The notes under the pieces: model-generated | Seen by the model: only the letters and a program-made list of their open reading frames with translations | What the model was told of the DNA's origin: nothing | Database searches by the model: none | Shown here: one piece after another, positions 1-6,968 of the stretch | How the letters are laid out: every line of letters begins with the position of its first letter | Numbering within the stretch: position 1 is the first letter of the stretch | Program-made: the position numbers and the translations under genes | From: Deltaproteobacteria bacterium | GTDB taxonomy: Bacteria > Desulfobacterota > Syntrophia > Syntrophales > Smithellaceae | Direction: 5' to 3' | Assembly (NCBI GenBank): GCA_009668925.1 | Contig: SBEK01000076.1 | Span: forward strand, 1-17,574 | Length of the DNA stretch: 17,574 bases

Positions 1-47
1 CATAATAAGATATATCAAAATAATTGGTTAAAGATAAGGAGAGACGC

Positions 48-1097
48 ATGTTCAAGACTAAAATGACGGAAATGTTCGGCATTAAGCATCCCATCATGCT
101 GGCCGGGATGAACTGGATTACGGAACCCAAACTGGTATCGGCCGTTTGCAACGCGGGGGGGCTGGGCATCCTGGCCATTGCGCGCTGCAATCCGAAAGAG
201 ACGCGGGATACCATCCGGCAGATCCGGCAGATGACGGACAAGCCCTTCGGCATCAACCAGATCCTCGTGGGCCCGGGGGCGAAAGAAAATATCGCCGTCG
301 CCATCGAAGAGAAGGTTCCCATCATCAATTACTCACTCGGGAAGCCGTGGTTTGTCAACGACGTGCATGCCTACGGCGGAAAAGTTGTCGGCACGATTGC
401 CATTGCCAAGCATGCGGCCAAAGCCGTGCAGCTGGGCTGCGACGCGCTGGTGATCACCGGGCACGAAGCGGCGGCGCACGGGGCGGCCGCCACCTCGATG
501 GTTCTGATCCCCCTGGTGGCCTCGATGGTCAAAGTGCCGCTCATCGCCGCCGGCGGATTTTACGACGGCCGGGGCCTGGCCGCGGCGCTCGCTCTGGGCG
601 CGGACGGCATCTCCATGGGCAGCCGGTTCATGGTCGTCAAGGAAAGCATGGTGCATGACAACTTCAAAAGGCTGTGCATGGAGGCCACCGAACAGGATAC
701 GCTCTATGACAACGTCTTCGACGGCATGGACGGCCGTGTGCTGAAAACCAAGGAAGCGGAAGCCATGACGAAGCGCGGATTCCCGGTCGTGGAAGCCATA
801 AAGGGAGCGCTTCTCGTGAAGCGTCTCATGAACCTGTCCTTCGCGAAATTCGTCGGGGCCAGCATTGAAATGCTCCGGGCCGAAGAGGGCCATCCGTTGA
901 TGGTGCTGGCGCGCCAGGCCGTGGGCAACATGAAACACCTCAAAGCGCTCAATGAAGGCGACATCGAAGGCGGCATCCTCTTTGCCGGACAGTGCTGCGG
1001 CGGCATTGCGGACAACCCGACCACAAAAGATCTGATCGACCGGATTATCAGCGAAGCGGAGGCCACGATCGCGAAGCTCACCGGTTATAAGGCTTAG
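48..1097 (+). CDS. FMN-dependent nitronate monooxygenase / FabK-like TIM-barrel oxidoreductase
   Basis: The predicted 349-aa protein belongs to the 2-nitropropane dioxygenase/enoyl-ACP reductase II family, FMN-binding TIM barrels that oxidise nitronates or reduce enoyl thioesters. Visible family marks are the N-terminal strand PIMLAGM (about residues 15-21), the GHEAAAHG segment (138-145) whose last His (H144) matches the catalytic His of nitronate monooxygenases, and the FMN-phosphate loops AAGGFYDGRG (167-176) and MGSRF (190-194). The length fits the family. I chose ATG 48 because AAGGAGA at 36-42 lies 5 nt upstream; an in-frame TTG at 24 has no comparable site. The gene stands alone and is followed by a GC-rich hairpin. 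The sequence does not decide between nitronate oxidation and enoyl-CoA/ACP reduction. The acyl-CoA genes in the window make a thioester substrate conceivable, but that is inference. Confidence 0.85.
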   Translation: MFKTKMTEMFGIKHPIMLAGMNWITEPKLVSAVCNAGGLGILAIARCNPKETRDTIRQIRQMTDKPFGINQILVGPGAKENIAVAIEEKVPIINYSLGKPWFVNDVHAYGGKVVGTIAIAKHAAKAVQLGCDALVITGHEAAAHGAAATSMVLIPLVASMVKVPLIAAGGFYDGRGLAAALALGADGISMGSRFMVVKESMVHDNFKRLCMEATEQDTLYDNVFDGMDGRVLKTKEAEAMTKRGFPVVEAIKGALLVKRLMNLSFAKFVGASIEMLRAEEGHPLMVLARQAVGNMKHLKALNEGDIEGGILFAGQCCGGIADNPTTKDLIDRIISEAEATIAKLTGYKA

Positions 1098-1105
1098 GAC
1101 AACCC

Positions 1106-1125
1106 CTCCGCGGCACGCCGCGGAG
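1106..1125 (+). terminator. GC-rich hairpin after the nitronate monooxygenase gene
   Basis: A perfect 8-bp stem (CTCCGCGG/CCGCGGAG) encloses a 4-nt loop, starting 8 nt after the stop codon. It is followed by AATTAA, not a real U-tract, so it may be a weak terminator or an mRNA 3'-end stabiliser. Confidence 0.5.
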
Positions 1126-1165
1126 AATTAACGCTCTTCCCTTCGAGAGCGGGAATCACTCTTTC

Positions 1166-1200
1166 CGGCGGCCGGAGGCGCTATAGCCTTCCGGCCGCCG
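1166..1200 (+). promoter_or_regulatory. Strong bulged hairpin just upstream of the histidine phosphatase start
   Basis: The arm at 1166-1179 (CGGCGGCCGGAGGC) pairs with 1186-1200 except for one extra T, with a 6-nt loop. The structure ends 10 nt before ATG 1211, a start without a recognisable Shine-Dalgarno sequence. A smaller hairpin (GCTCT/AGAGC, 1133-1150) lies just upstream. A role in termination or translational control is inferred from position only. Confidence 0.4.
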
Positions 1201-1210
1201 CGGTAACGAT

Positions 1211-1819
1211 ATGCAACTGATATTGATTCGTCACGGCGAAACGCTTTGGAATAAAGAAGGCCGGATCCAGGGGCTAAGCGACATTGAATTAAGCGAGACG
1301 GGCATCCAGCAGGCCCGGCGTCTGGCGCTGTCTCTGAAGGATGCCGATGTCGGCGCCATTCACGCGAGCCCGCTCAAGCGGGCCTATCGGACCGCCGAAA
1401 TCATCAACGATTTTCACGGGAAGGTGATTGATATTCATCCCGGTTTGATGGAGATGGACCAGGGCGATTTTGAAGGTCTGTCTTTCAAAGAATTGATGGC
1501 CCGCGAAAAGGAATTCCTTAAACGCTGGATTGCCGATCCGGCGTCCGTCCGGATGCCCGGCGGCGAGACGCTCACCGAGCTGCAGGAACGCGCCTGGCAG
1601 GCCATGGAGAGGATTATCGCCGCCTCGCAGAGCGCCCTGGTGGTGGCCCACAATTTTACCATCGCCGCGATCCTGTGCCGCGTGCGCAATATCAGTCTTT
1701 CCGAGTTTCGCAGCACGTGCGTGGACACCGCATCCAAAACAGTGCTTCGGGTAAGCGGCGGACGGGCGCATATCGAAGCCATCAACGACCGCAGTCATCT
1801 GCAAGAGCCCGATATTTAG
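1211..1819 (+). CDS. Histidine phosphatase superfamily protein (phosphoglycerate mutase-like)
   Basis: This 202-aa protein carries the branch-1 histidine phosphatase signature. RHGE (residues 7-10) contains the phospho-accepting His8, SPLKRAYRTAE (53-63) supplies the phosphate-pocket Arg, E81 lies in an EMDQGDFEG segment typical of the acid/base region, and VVAHNF (144-149) supplies the second catalytic His147. The family includes cofactor-dependent phosphoglycerate mutases, alpha-ribazole phosphatases (CobC) and broad-specificity phosphatases. No cobalamin gene is nearby, so I do not assign CobC. No Shine-Dalgarno sequence is visible and a strong hairpin ends 10 nt upstream. The stop lies 17 nt before the alarmone-synthetase-domain gene, so the two are almost certainly co-transcribed, which makes a phosphorylated nucleotide a conceivable substrate (inference). 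Confidence 0.85.
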   Translation: MQLILIRHGETLWNKEGRIQGLSDIELSETGIQQARRLALSLKDADVGAIHASPLKRAYRTAEIINDFHGKVIDIHPGLMEMDQGDFEGLSFKELMAREKEFLKRWIADPASVRMPGGETLTELQERAWQAMERIIAASQSALVVAHNFTIAAILCRVRNISLSEFRSTCVDTASKTVLRVSGGRAHIEAINDRSHLQEPDI

Positions 1820-1836
1820 AATGGGAGTGAGGGTCC

Positions 1837-3087
1837 ATGAATGACCAGCTGACCTTCATATTGCCGGAGGACCTGGATTGCGGCCGGCTTAAAGCCGCCT
1901 ATGAGGAACTCTATCCCGTCTACGACGAGATTCTGCGGTCGCTGAATCAGCAGGTGATATCCATTCTGGAGAGCCATGGCGCTTCTTTTACGGTCAAGCA
2001 CCGCGTCAAACGGTTTGAAGCCTACTTTGATAAATTGATCAAATTGTCCCGTCATGAGCAGGGCAGCGATGCCGCGGCCATTACGGACCTTCTGGGTTTA
2101 AGGATCGTCTGTCCTTTTCTGGAAGATCTGGATGTCGTCGAAGCCCTGATTAAAGCCAATTTCAATGTGATCGAACTGGACAGGAAGGGAGCGCGCCACC
2201 TGGTGGGAGAGTTCGGTTATGACGCCGTTCATTTCCTGATCCGGATCGATCCCATCTACCGCAAACAGGAGCTGCCCTTCACGGCGGATGTTTGCGAAGT
2301 GCAGCTCAGGACGACGCTTCAGGATGCCTGGGCGGAAGTCGAGCATGAGCTCATCTACAAGTCCGACATTACCCTGCCCAACGCTTCCATCCGGCGCAAG
2401 ATGGCGTCGCTCAACGCCACGCTCACCCTGTCCGATCTGATTTTTCAGGAGATCCGCGATCTGCAGAAGGAAATCCGCGAGCGCGACCGCAAGCGGCGCC
2501 AGAGTCTGGAAGTCTCGTCCGCCGCTCAGTTGGCCATCGATTCGGATCTGCAATTCCTGCCGGAAGAAACCCTGGAGCCCGTTTTGGTGAGTGATGTCGA
2601 TTCCGTCATGGGCGAGGCGAATCTGGAAAAGGCCCTCCTGGCGGCTCTTTCCGCGCACAGCGGCGGGCAACTGGACAAAGCCGTCGAAATTTATACGTCC
2701 ATCCTGCGCCTGAAAATAAAGGATTCGGTGCGGTCGCTCGTTTACAACCACCGGGGGATGGCTTTTTTCGGTCTCGCCGATTACCTGCGGGCGATCCGTG
2801 ATTTTTCCAAATCGTTGGGCTACGATCCGGAAAACGTGCGCTGTTACAATAACCGGGCGCTGACCTTCCGGGTGTTGAAGCGCTATGACCGGTCGCTCGA
2901 GGACTATGACCGTTCCGTTGCGATCAATCCTTCGCAGATCGACGGCTTCTGGGGGCGGGCCCAGACGCTTTATGAGATGAAGCTCTATACTCAGGCGCTG
3001 GCCGACTGTGAGAAGCTATTGACCATCCGGAGTGATTTCGCCCCGGCCCAGTCGCTCATCAAGCGGCTCCACAAACTGATCTTCTGA
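1837..3087 (+). CDS. RelA/SpoT-type (p)ppGpp synthetase domain fused to TPR repeats
   Basis: The predicted 416-aa protein begins with a RelA/SpoT nucleotidyltransferase domain (about residues 20-215). Visible motifs are RVK (56-58) in the ATP-binding region, DLLGLR (84-89), GYDAVH (127-132), EVQLRT (154-159) and WAEVEH (165-170), the conserved order of alarmone synthetases. A charged, probably helical stretch follows (205-225). The C-terminal part (about 266-410) has roughly four TPR-like helical hairpins with typical A/Y/P positions. There is no HD hydrolase domain and no TGS or ACT domain, so it resembles a small alarmone synthetase with a protein-interaction tail and not full-length Rel. 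GAGGG lies just upstream of ATG 1837. The gene follows the phosphatase by 17 nt and precedes a DUF3187 gene by 34 nt. Whether it makes (p)ppGpp, another pyrophosphorylated product, or acts as a toxSAS-type toxin cannot be told from sequence. Confidence 0.85.
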   Translation: MNDQLTFILPEDLDCGRLKAAYEELYPVYDEILRSLNQQVISILESHGASFTVKHRVKRFEAYFDKLIKLSRHEQGSDAAAITDLLGLRIVCPFLEDLDVVEALIKANFNVIELDRKGARHLVGEFGYDAVHFLIRIDPIYRKQELPFTADVCEVQLRTTLQDAWAEVEHELIYKSDITLPNASIRRKMASLNATLTLSDLIFQEIRDLQKEIRERDRKRRQSLEVSSAAQLAIDSDLQFLPEETLEPVLVSDVDSVMGEANLEKALLAALSAHSGGQLDKAVEIYTSILRLKIKDSVRSLVYNHRGMAFFGLADYLRAIRDFSKSLGYDPENVRCYNNRALTFRVLKRYDRSLEDYDRSVAINPSQIDGFWGRAQTLYEMKLYTQALADCEKLLTIRSDFAPAQSLIKRLHKLIF

Positions 3088-3121
3088 TCCGCTCTCGGAT
3101 CAATACCGGAAACTGATCGCT

Positions 3122-4126
3122 ATGATGAAAACCCTTGTGCGCTTTGCCGGCTTTCTGATGCTTCTGGCGCTTTGCGCCGCCCGGGCCGAGGCAATCGACA
3201 TCCTGCCTTTTCAGTCGCAAAACCAAAGCCCGCTTATCGCCGTTTACGGTCTGCCGGCTCTGGGCAGCGCCAAGGTTGTCCCGGGATCAACGGGCACTCT
3301 GCGCCTGACGCTTGATCAGGCCAATAACTACATAAATGAAATAAACGCGGCCGAAAGCCTGGTCCTGGACGGCGAAAGCACCAGACTTTCGTTTTCCGGC
3401 CGGTACGGCATCGGCCGTTCCCTGGAGCTGGGCATCACCATTCCGTTCGTGGTGGCCGGCGGCGGCTTCCTTGACAACTTCATTGAAACCTACCACGCGA
3501 CATTCGGATTCCCCAACGGAGGCCGGGAACTGGCGCCGAGAAACCGCCTGCTGTACCGCTATCAGAAAAACGGCGTCACGCTGTTCAATATGGAGTCCTC
3601 CGGCCAGGGGCCGGGCGACGTGAGCGTGAACGCCGGCTGGCAGATTTACCAAAGCGCCGCGAGCGGGCGGAATCTGACCCTGCGCGCCAGTCTGAAACTT
3701 CCGACGGGCGACGCGGGCAGCCTGCGCGGGAGCGGCAGCACGGACCTCGCGGCCTGGATGATCGGCGATTGGGGGCGGCGATTTTCGCTGGGGCAGGTAA
3801 CGCTGTTCGGCGCGGCCGGAGGGATGGGGATGACGAAAGGCAGGGTGCTTGCCGACCAGCAGCGTCCGCTGGTCGGTTTCGGAATGCTGGGCTTTGGCTT
3901 TGCGCCCGCCGACTGGATTTACTTGAAAGTCCAGACGAACGCCCATACGGCATTCTATTCGGACAGCGATCTGAAACAGATCAATGCGGCGTCCGTCCAG
4001 CTGACCATGGGAGGGGCACTCTATTTCACGCCGAGAACGTCGCTGGATATCGGGGTTACGGAAGACCTCCTTGTCGGAACGTCACCCGACGTGGTGTTTC
4101 ACTTCTCCATGGCGCACACGTTTTGA
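3122..4126 (+). CDS. DUF3187 family outer-membrane beta-barrel protein
   Basis: This 334-aa protein starts with a signal peptide: Lys4, a hydrophobic core at about 6-20 and probable cleavage after AEA near residue 25. It continues as alternating beta-rich segments ending in aromatic residues, finishing in FHFSMAHTF, a C-terminal Phe typical of BamA-dependent outer-membrane proteins. The early ILPFQSQNQSPL segment and the repeated Gly/aromatic strands match my memory of DUF3187, a family of unknown function. Two ATGs (3122 and 3125) are possible, and the ribosome site is weak. It begins 34 nt after the alarmone-synthetase gene and probably ends that operon. It may be a porin or structural envelope protein; no substrate is suggested. 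Confidence 0.75.
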   Translation: MMKTLVRFAGFLMLLALCAARAEAIDILPFQSQNQSPLIAVYGLPALGSAKVVPGSTGTLRLTLDQANNYINEINAAESLVLDGESTRLSFSGRYGIGRSLELGITIPFVVAGGGFLDNFIETYHATFGFPNGGRELAPRNRLLYRYQKNGVTLFNMESSGQGPGDVSVNAGWQIYQSAASGRNLTLRASLKLPTGDAGSLRGSGSTDLAAWMIGDWGRRFSLGQVTLFGAAGGMGMTKGRVLADQQRPLVGFGMLGFGFAPADWIYLKVQTNAHTAFYSDSDLKQINAASVQLTMGGALYFTPRTSLDIGVTEDLLVGTSPDVVFHFSMAHTF

Positions 4127-4188
4127 TCTCGTCCGGCCGTTCGGCGTCGAGACAAGGGATAGCGCGCTTCATCAAAGAAAGTGTCCCC

Positions 4189-4206
4189 TGCCCCCCTCCG
4201 GGGGCA
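4189..4206 (+). terminator. Possible hairpin terminator after the DUF3187 gene
   Basis: A perfect 7-bp GC stem (TGCCCCC/GGGGGCA) with loop CTCC lies 62 nt past the stop codon. Only a short mixed tract (TGATTTG) follows, so termination strength is doubtful. Confidence 0.35.
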
Positions 4207-4228
4207 TGATTTGCCGCAAAAAAATCAC

Positions 4229-4242
4229 TGACCGGCCGGTCA
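4229..4242. promoter_or_regulatory. 14-bp perfect palindrome, TetR-operator-like
   Basis: TGACCGGCCGGTCA is its own reverse complement. The GACCG..CGGTC architecture resembles operators of many TetR-family repressors. It lies 14 bp upstream of a consensus -35 box for the secreted thioredoxin-fold gene. No TetR-type regulator is encoded in the window, so the binding protein is unknown. Confidence 0.4.
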
Positions 4243-4256
4243 CATGATGTTTCGGC

Positions 4257-4286
4257 TTGACAGGCGGACGGCAGGTGCCTTAGGCT
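4257..4286 (+). promoter_or_regulatory. Putative sigma70 promoter for the YtfJ-like gene
   Basis: A perfect -35 (TTGACA, 4257-4262) is followed by an 18-nt spacer and TAGGCT (4281-4286) as a weak -10. Transcription would begin near 4293, giving a leader of about 100 nt before ATG 4396. Confidence 0.4.
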
Positions 4287-4395
4287 CACGCGGACAGTAC
4301 GTCATGATGCGGTTTCATGAGTGGCGTAAAAGAATCACTCCCCGCGGTTTTTCGGCGTCGGAGAGAGTTCTTATCAAACCAAAGGAGGGTCAAAT

Positions 4396-4950
4396 ATGCA
4401 TCGATCATTTTTGTGGAAGAGTCTCATTGTTTTCTTCGGATGTGCGGTGGCCGTTTTTGCAGGCGGATCGGCAATCGCGGCGCAAGTGGGCCAGGAACTG
4501 ACGAATCCTCAAATCCGGGACGCCAACGATCAGCCGGCATCGCTTCCGGATTTTGGGACTCACGTCATTGCGTTAACCTACGCCGACTCCAGCGTCGGTG
4601 ATTTGGGCGATCCGCTGAACGATGCCATGAAAGCGAAGAAATACGCCAAGGAAGTATACCGGGGAATGGGCGTCGCCAACATGAAGGACTCCACCGCGCC
4701 CAACTTCCTGATCCGAAAAATGGTCCGCAGCAAGATTGAAAAATACAAAAGCACCATCCTGACGGATGTTGATCTCACCCTGGCCAAAGCCTGGGGCCTG
4801 GGCAACTGTAAAGGGAAGTCGGTGTTTGTGCTGATCGGCAAGGACAAGAAACTGAAATACATCCGGTATACCGATAAAAACTCTCCATGGACGAAACCGG
4901 AGATCGACCACGTGATTAAAATCACGGATGAGTTGGTGGCGATGAAATAA
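4396..4950 (+). CDS. Secreted thioredoxin-fold protein, YtfJ-like, without CxxC
   Basis: The 184-aa product has a signal peptide with a hydrophobic core at about 9-23 and likely cleavage after AIA near residue 28, so it should be periplasmic. The remainder has the order of a thioredoxin/AhpC-like fold: an entry strand and loop QELTNPQIRDANDQPASLPDF, a strand HVIALTYAD (56-64), then STILTDVDLTLAKAWGLG (119-136), KSVFVLIGKDKKLKYIRYT (141-159) and a final helix. Where redoxins carry the CxxC or peroxidatic Cys, this protein reads DSSVGDL, and its only mature cysteine is C138, so classical disulfide chemistry is unlikely. The layout resembles E. coli YtfJ, of unclear function. AAAGGAGG (4380-4387) gives a strong start at 4396. 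It appears monocistronic, between its own promoter and an intrinsic terminator. Confidence 0.7.
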   Translation: MHRSFLWKSLIVFFGCAVAVFAGGSAIAAQVGQELTNPQIRDANDQPASLPDFGTHVIALTYADSSVGDLGDPLNDAMKAKKYAKEVYRGMGVANMKDSTAPNFLIRKMVRSKIEKYKSTILTDVDLTLAKAWGLGNCKGKSVFVLIGKDKKLKYIRYTDKNSPWTKPEIDHVIKITDELVAMK

Positions 4951-4969
4951 AACGACGCGGCCGGCAATC

Positions 4970-5008
4970 AAAACCCTCAGCTTTTCATTGGCGGCTGAGG
5001 GTTTTTTA
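4970..5008 (+). terminator. Intrinsic terminator of the YtfJ-like gene
   Basis: Arms CCCTCAGC (4974-4981) and GCTGAGGG (4994-5001) form an 8-bp stem with a 12-nt loop, followed by TTTTTT. A tract of four A residues before the stem makes it weakly bidirectional, which would suit the convergent gene ending at 5078. Confidence 0.85.
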
Positions 5009-5077
5009 TTGGACTCATTCCCGCAAATCATGCGGGCCGCGGGTGTGCTTCACGGCTCCCTCAGGGCTTGCGGCGGT

Positions 5078-6532
5078 TTAGGCCGCTTCATCCTCAAAGA
5101 CCACTTCTCTTGGTACTTTATAGGAAGACAGATAACCTCGGCAATGCTGGATAATTTCCTTATCGTCCGCGGTTGAGCCGGCTTTTTTCACAATGATGGC
5201 TTTGACCACTTCGCCGCGCATGAGGTCTCTTTCGCCGACGACGCGGGAATGCGCGACGGCGGGATGCATATCCAGAACCAGCTCCACCTCTTTGGGATAA
5301 ACGTTGAAACCGCTCGTGATGATCATACGCTTCTTCACCCCGTCGAGAAAAATGTAGCCCTCCTCGTCCCTGTGGGCCAGATCGCCCGTATGCAGCCAGC
5401 CGTCGCGAATGACTTCGGCCGTGGCCGCTTCTTCATGATAATAGCCCTGCATCACGACCCGGCCGCGGATGAGGAGCTCGCCGGTAACGCCCGCCGCCGC
5501 TTCCCGGCCGGCATCGTCCACAATCTTCGCTTCGACGCCCGGCAGGACGGTTCCGATCGATCCGGGCTTCTGCACCCGGTCCGGGTGGCTGAAAATGCAA
5601 CAGGGAGAGGTCTCCGTCAGGCCGTAGCCTTCCAGCACGGGGATGCCGAAATGCTTTTCGTATTCGGCAAAAAGTTCGGGCGGCGTGGCTGCGCCGCCGG
5701 TGATGCCGAAGCGAAGCGAACTCAAATCGTAGTCTTTCCGCTTTTCGGAAAACAGCATGGCCATAAAAAGCCGGGGGACACCCGTGATGTAGGTCACGCG
5801 CTCTTTCTGGATCGCCGCCAGCAGCCCCTCCACGGTAAAGCGGTCCATCAGCACGACGGACGCTCCGACGGCGAGCGGACTCAGCATATTGACGGAGGCT
5901 CCGAAGGAATGGAAAAAAGGGATCGCCGCGAGAGCACGATCGGCCGCCGTTCCACCGCAGATGGTGCGGAGGAGCTCCGCCTGCGTGGCGAGATTTTGAT
6001 ACGTCAACACGGCTCCCATCGGTTTCCCGGTCAGGCCCGCCGTGTAAATCATCACCGCCGGATCTTCCTCGCCCAGCTCCGGCGGGCGCACGGGGTGTCC
6101 ATCGCTCTCGATGATTTCGTAAAACGCTGATCCGGGTTTCAGACCGGTCGTCGTCATCAGGTGCCGGCACAGGGGAAGTTCTTTCCGCACGGCCGCGAAT
6201 CGTTTGGCCAGGCCCTCCGCGGTGATCAGGACGCGGGCCTCGCTGTCTTCGAGGAGATGCTGAAGTTCATAAGACGTGGACATGACGTTCAGCGTCACGG
6301 CGACGGCGCCCAGTCGCAAGGCGGCGAAATAGGAAATGACAAACTCGGGGCAGTTGCCAAGCAGGATGGCTATTTGGTTCCCTTTCACGACGCCGAGTTC
6401 CTGCAGATGGCGGGCCAGCGCCTCGACGTACCGGTTGAGATCTTTATACGTTATCTGTTGGCCGTCGAAAATGACGGCCGGATTTTCCGGATAGCGCTCG
6501 GTGGTTTCCTGAAGCATCCTTACCATGTTCAT
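5078..6532 (-). CDS. AMP-forming acyl-CoA ligase lacking the C-terminal A10 motif
   Basis: This 484-aa protein is a class I adenylate-forming enzyme of the acyl-CoA ligase type, which would activate a carboxylic acid to acyl-AMP and then acyl-CoA. Core motifs are the A3 phosphate loop YTAGLTGKPMG (163-173), GYGLTET (302-308), DGWLHTGD (377-384) and GFNVYPKEVE (408-417). Two features are odd. The A3 loop departs from YTSGTTGxPKG at two usually conserved positions (L167 and M172). The protein also stops at VVFEDEAA, where relatives continue with LPKT..GK..R, so the adenylation lysine is absent. The TAA falls at the K of the expected DELPK, and the following in-frame codons read T-A-A. A sigma70-like promoter lies upstream. 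No good ribosome site precedes ATG 6532 (GAAAGGG is 13 nt away), so the start is uncertain. It may be a recent pseudogene, a sequence error, or an enzyme without full adenylation activity. Confidence 0.8.
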   Translation of the reverse strand: MNMVRMLQETTERYPENPAVIFDGQQITYKDLNRYVEALARHLQELGVVKGNQIAILLGNCPEFVISYFAALRLGAVAVTLNVMSTSYELQHLLEDSEARVLITAEGLAKRFAAVRKELPLCRHLMTTTGLKPGSAFYEIIESDGHPVRPPELGEEDPAVMIYTAGLTGKPMGAVLTYQNLATQAELLRTICGGTAADRALAAIPFFHSFGASVNMLSPLAVGASVVLMDRFTVEGLLAAIQKERVTYITGVPRLFMAMLFSEKRKDYDLSSLRFGITGGAATPPELFAEYEKHFGIPVLEGYGLTETSPCCIFSHPDRVQKPGSIGTVLPGVEAKIVDDAGREAAAGVTGELLIRGRVVMQGYYHEEAATAEVIRDGWLHTGDLAHRDEEGYIFLDGVKKRMIITSGFNVYPKEVELVLDMHPAVAHSRVVGERDLMRGEVVKAIIVKKAGSTADDKEIIQHCRGYLSSYKVPREVVFEDEAA

Positions 6533-6591
6533 GTGTCGCGTTTTACCCTTTCGATGATTTCATTGCCTCAGAACCGCTTTTGAGACGCGGA

Positions 6592-6621
6592 AGTATATAA
6601 GGGGCGGTTTTGGCTTGTCAA
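6592..6621 (-). promoter_or_regulatory. Sigma70-type promoter of the truncated acyl-CoA ligase gene
   Basis: Read on the minus strand, TTGACA (6616-6621) is followed by an 18-nt spacer and TATACT (6592-6597), both near consensus. Transcription would start near 6585, about 50 nt before the ligase start at 6532. Confidence 0.6.
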
Positions 6622-6748
6622 GCAAACATTCGGGGCCGGAGGAGACAGACGGTCCCGGCGGAGAGGGACAGGGGTGCGCGAAAAAAGCTTTGTTTTGGTA
6701 ATTGTTCATTTTCTTCCTCACGATCCCTGTTCAGACGCCATCGCCATG

Positions 6749-6800
6749 AAAAAGGCATCGTCCGTTTCCTGACCTTGCGGCAAAGCGGACGATGCCTTTT
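6749..6800 (-). terminator. Intrinsic terminator downstream of the second acyl-CoA ligase
   Basis: A perfect 15-bp inverted repeat (AAAAGGCATCGTCCG at 6750-6764, complement at 6786-6800) with a 21-nt loop. On the minus strand the stem runs into TTTTT. It lies about 170 nt beyond the end of the ligase at 6969, so that mRNA would have a long 3' tail. Apart from this terminator and the promoter at 6592-6621, I see no gene in the 436-nt gap 6533-6968. Confidence 0.75.
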
Positions 6801-6968
6801 GCTGAGACATTCTTACGCGGCGGCCGGTTTCCGGCGCAGATAGACATTAAAAAATATTCTGCCGGAGGACTTCCGAGCACCTCCCAGTAAATTATTTGCT
6901 GCCGGTATTTCCGGGCAGTCGTTAATGCTTCAGGAATAGTGTCTTCCTGAGAGGCTGCCTGAACTGTC

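Noticed and set aside
1211..1819. Assignment of the histidine phosphatase as CobC (alpha-ribazole phosphatase)
   Set aside because: Family motifs do not separate CobC from other members and no cobalamin gene lies nearby.
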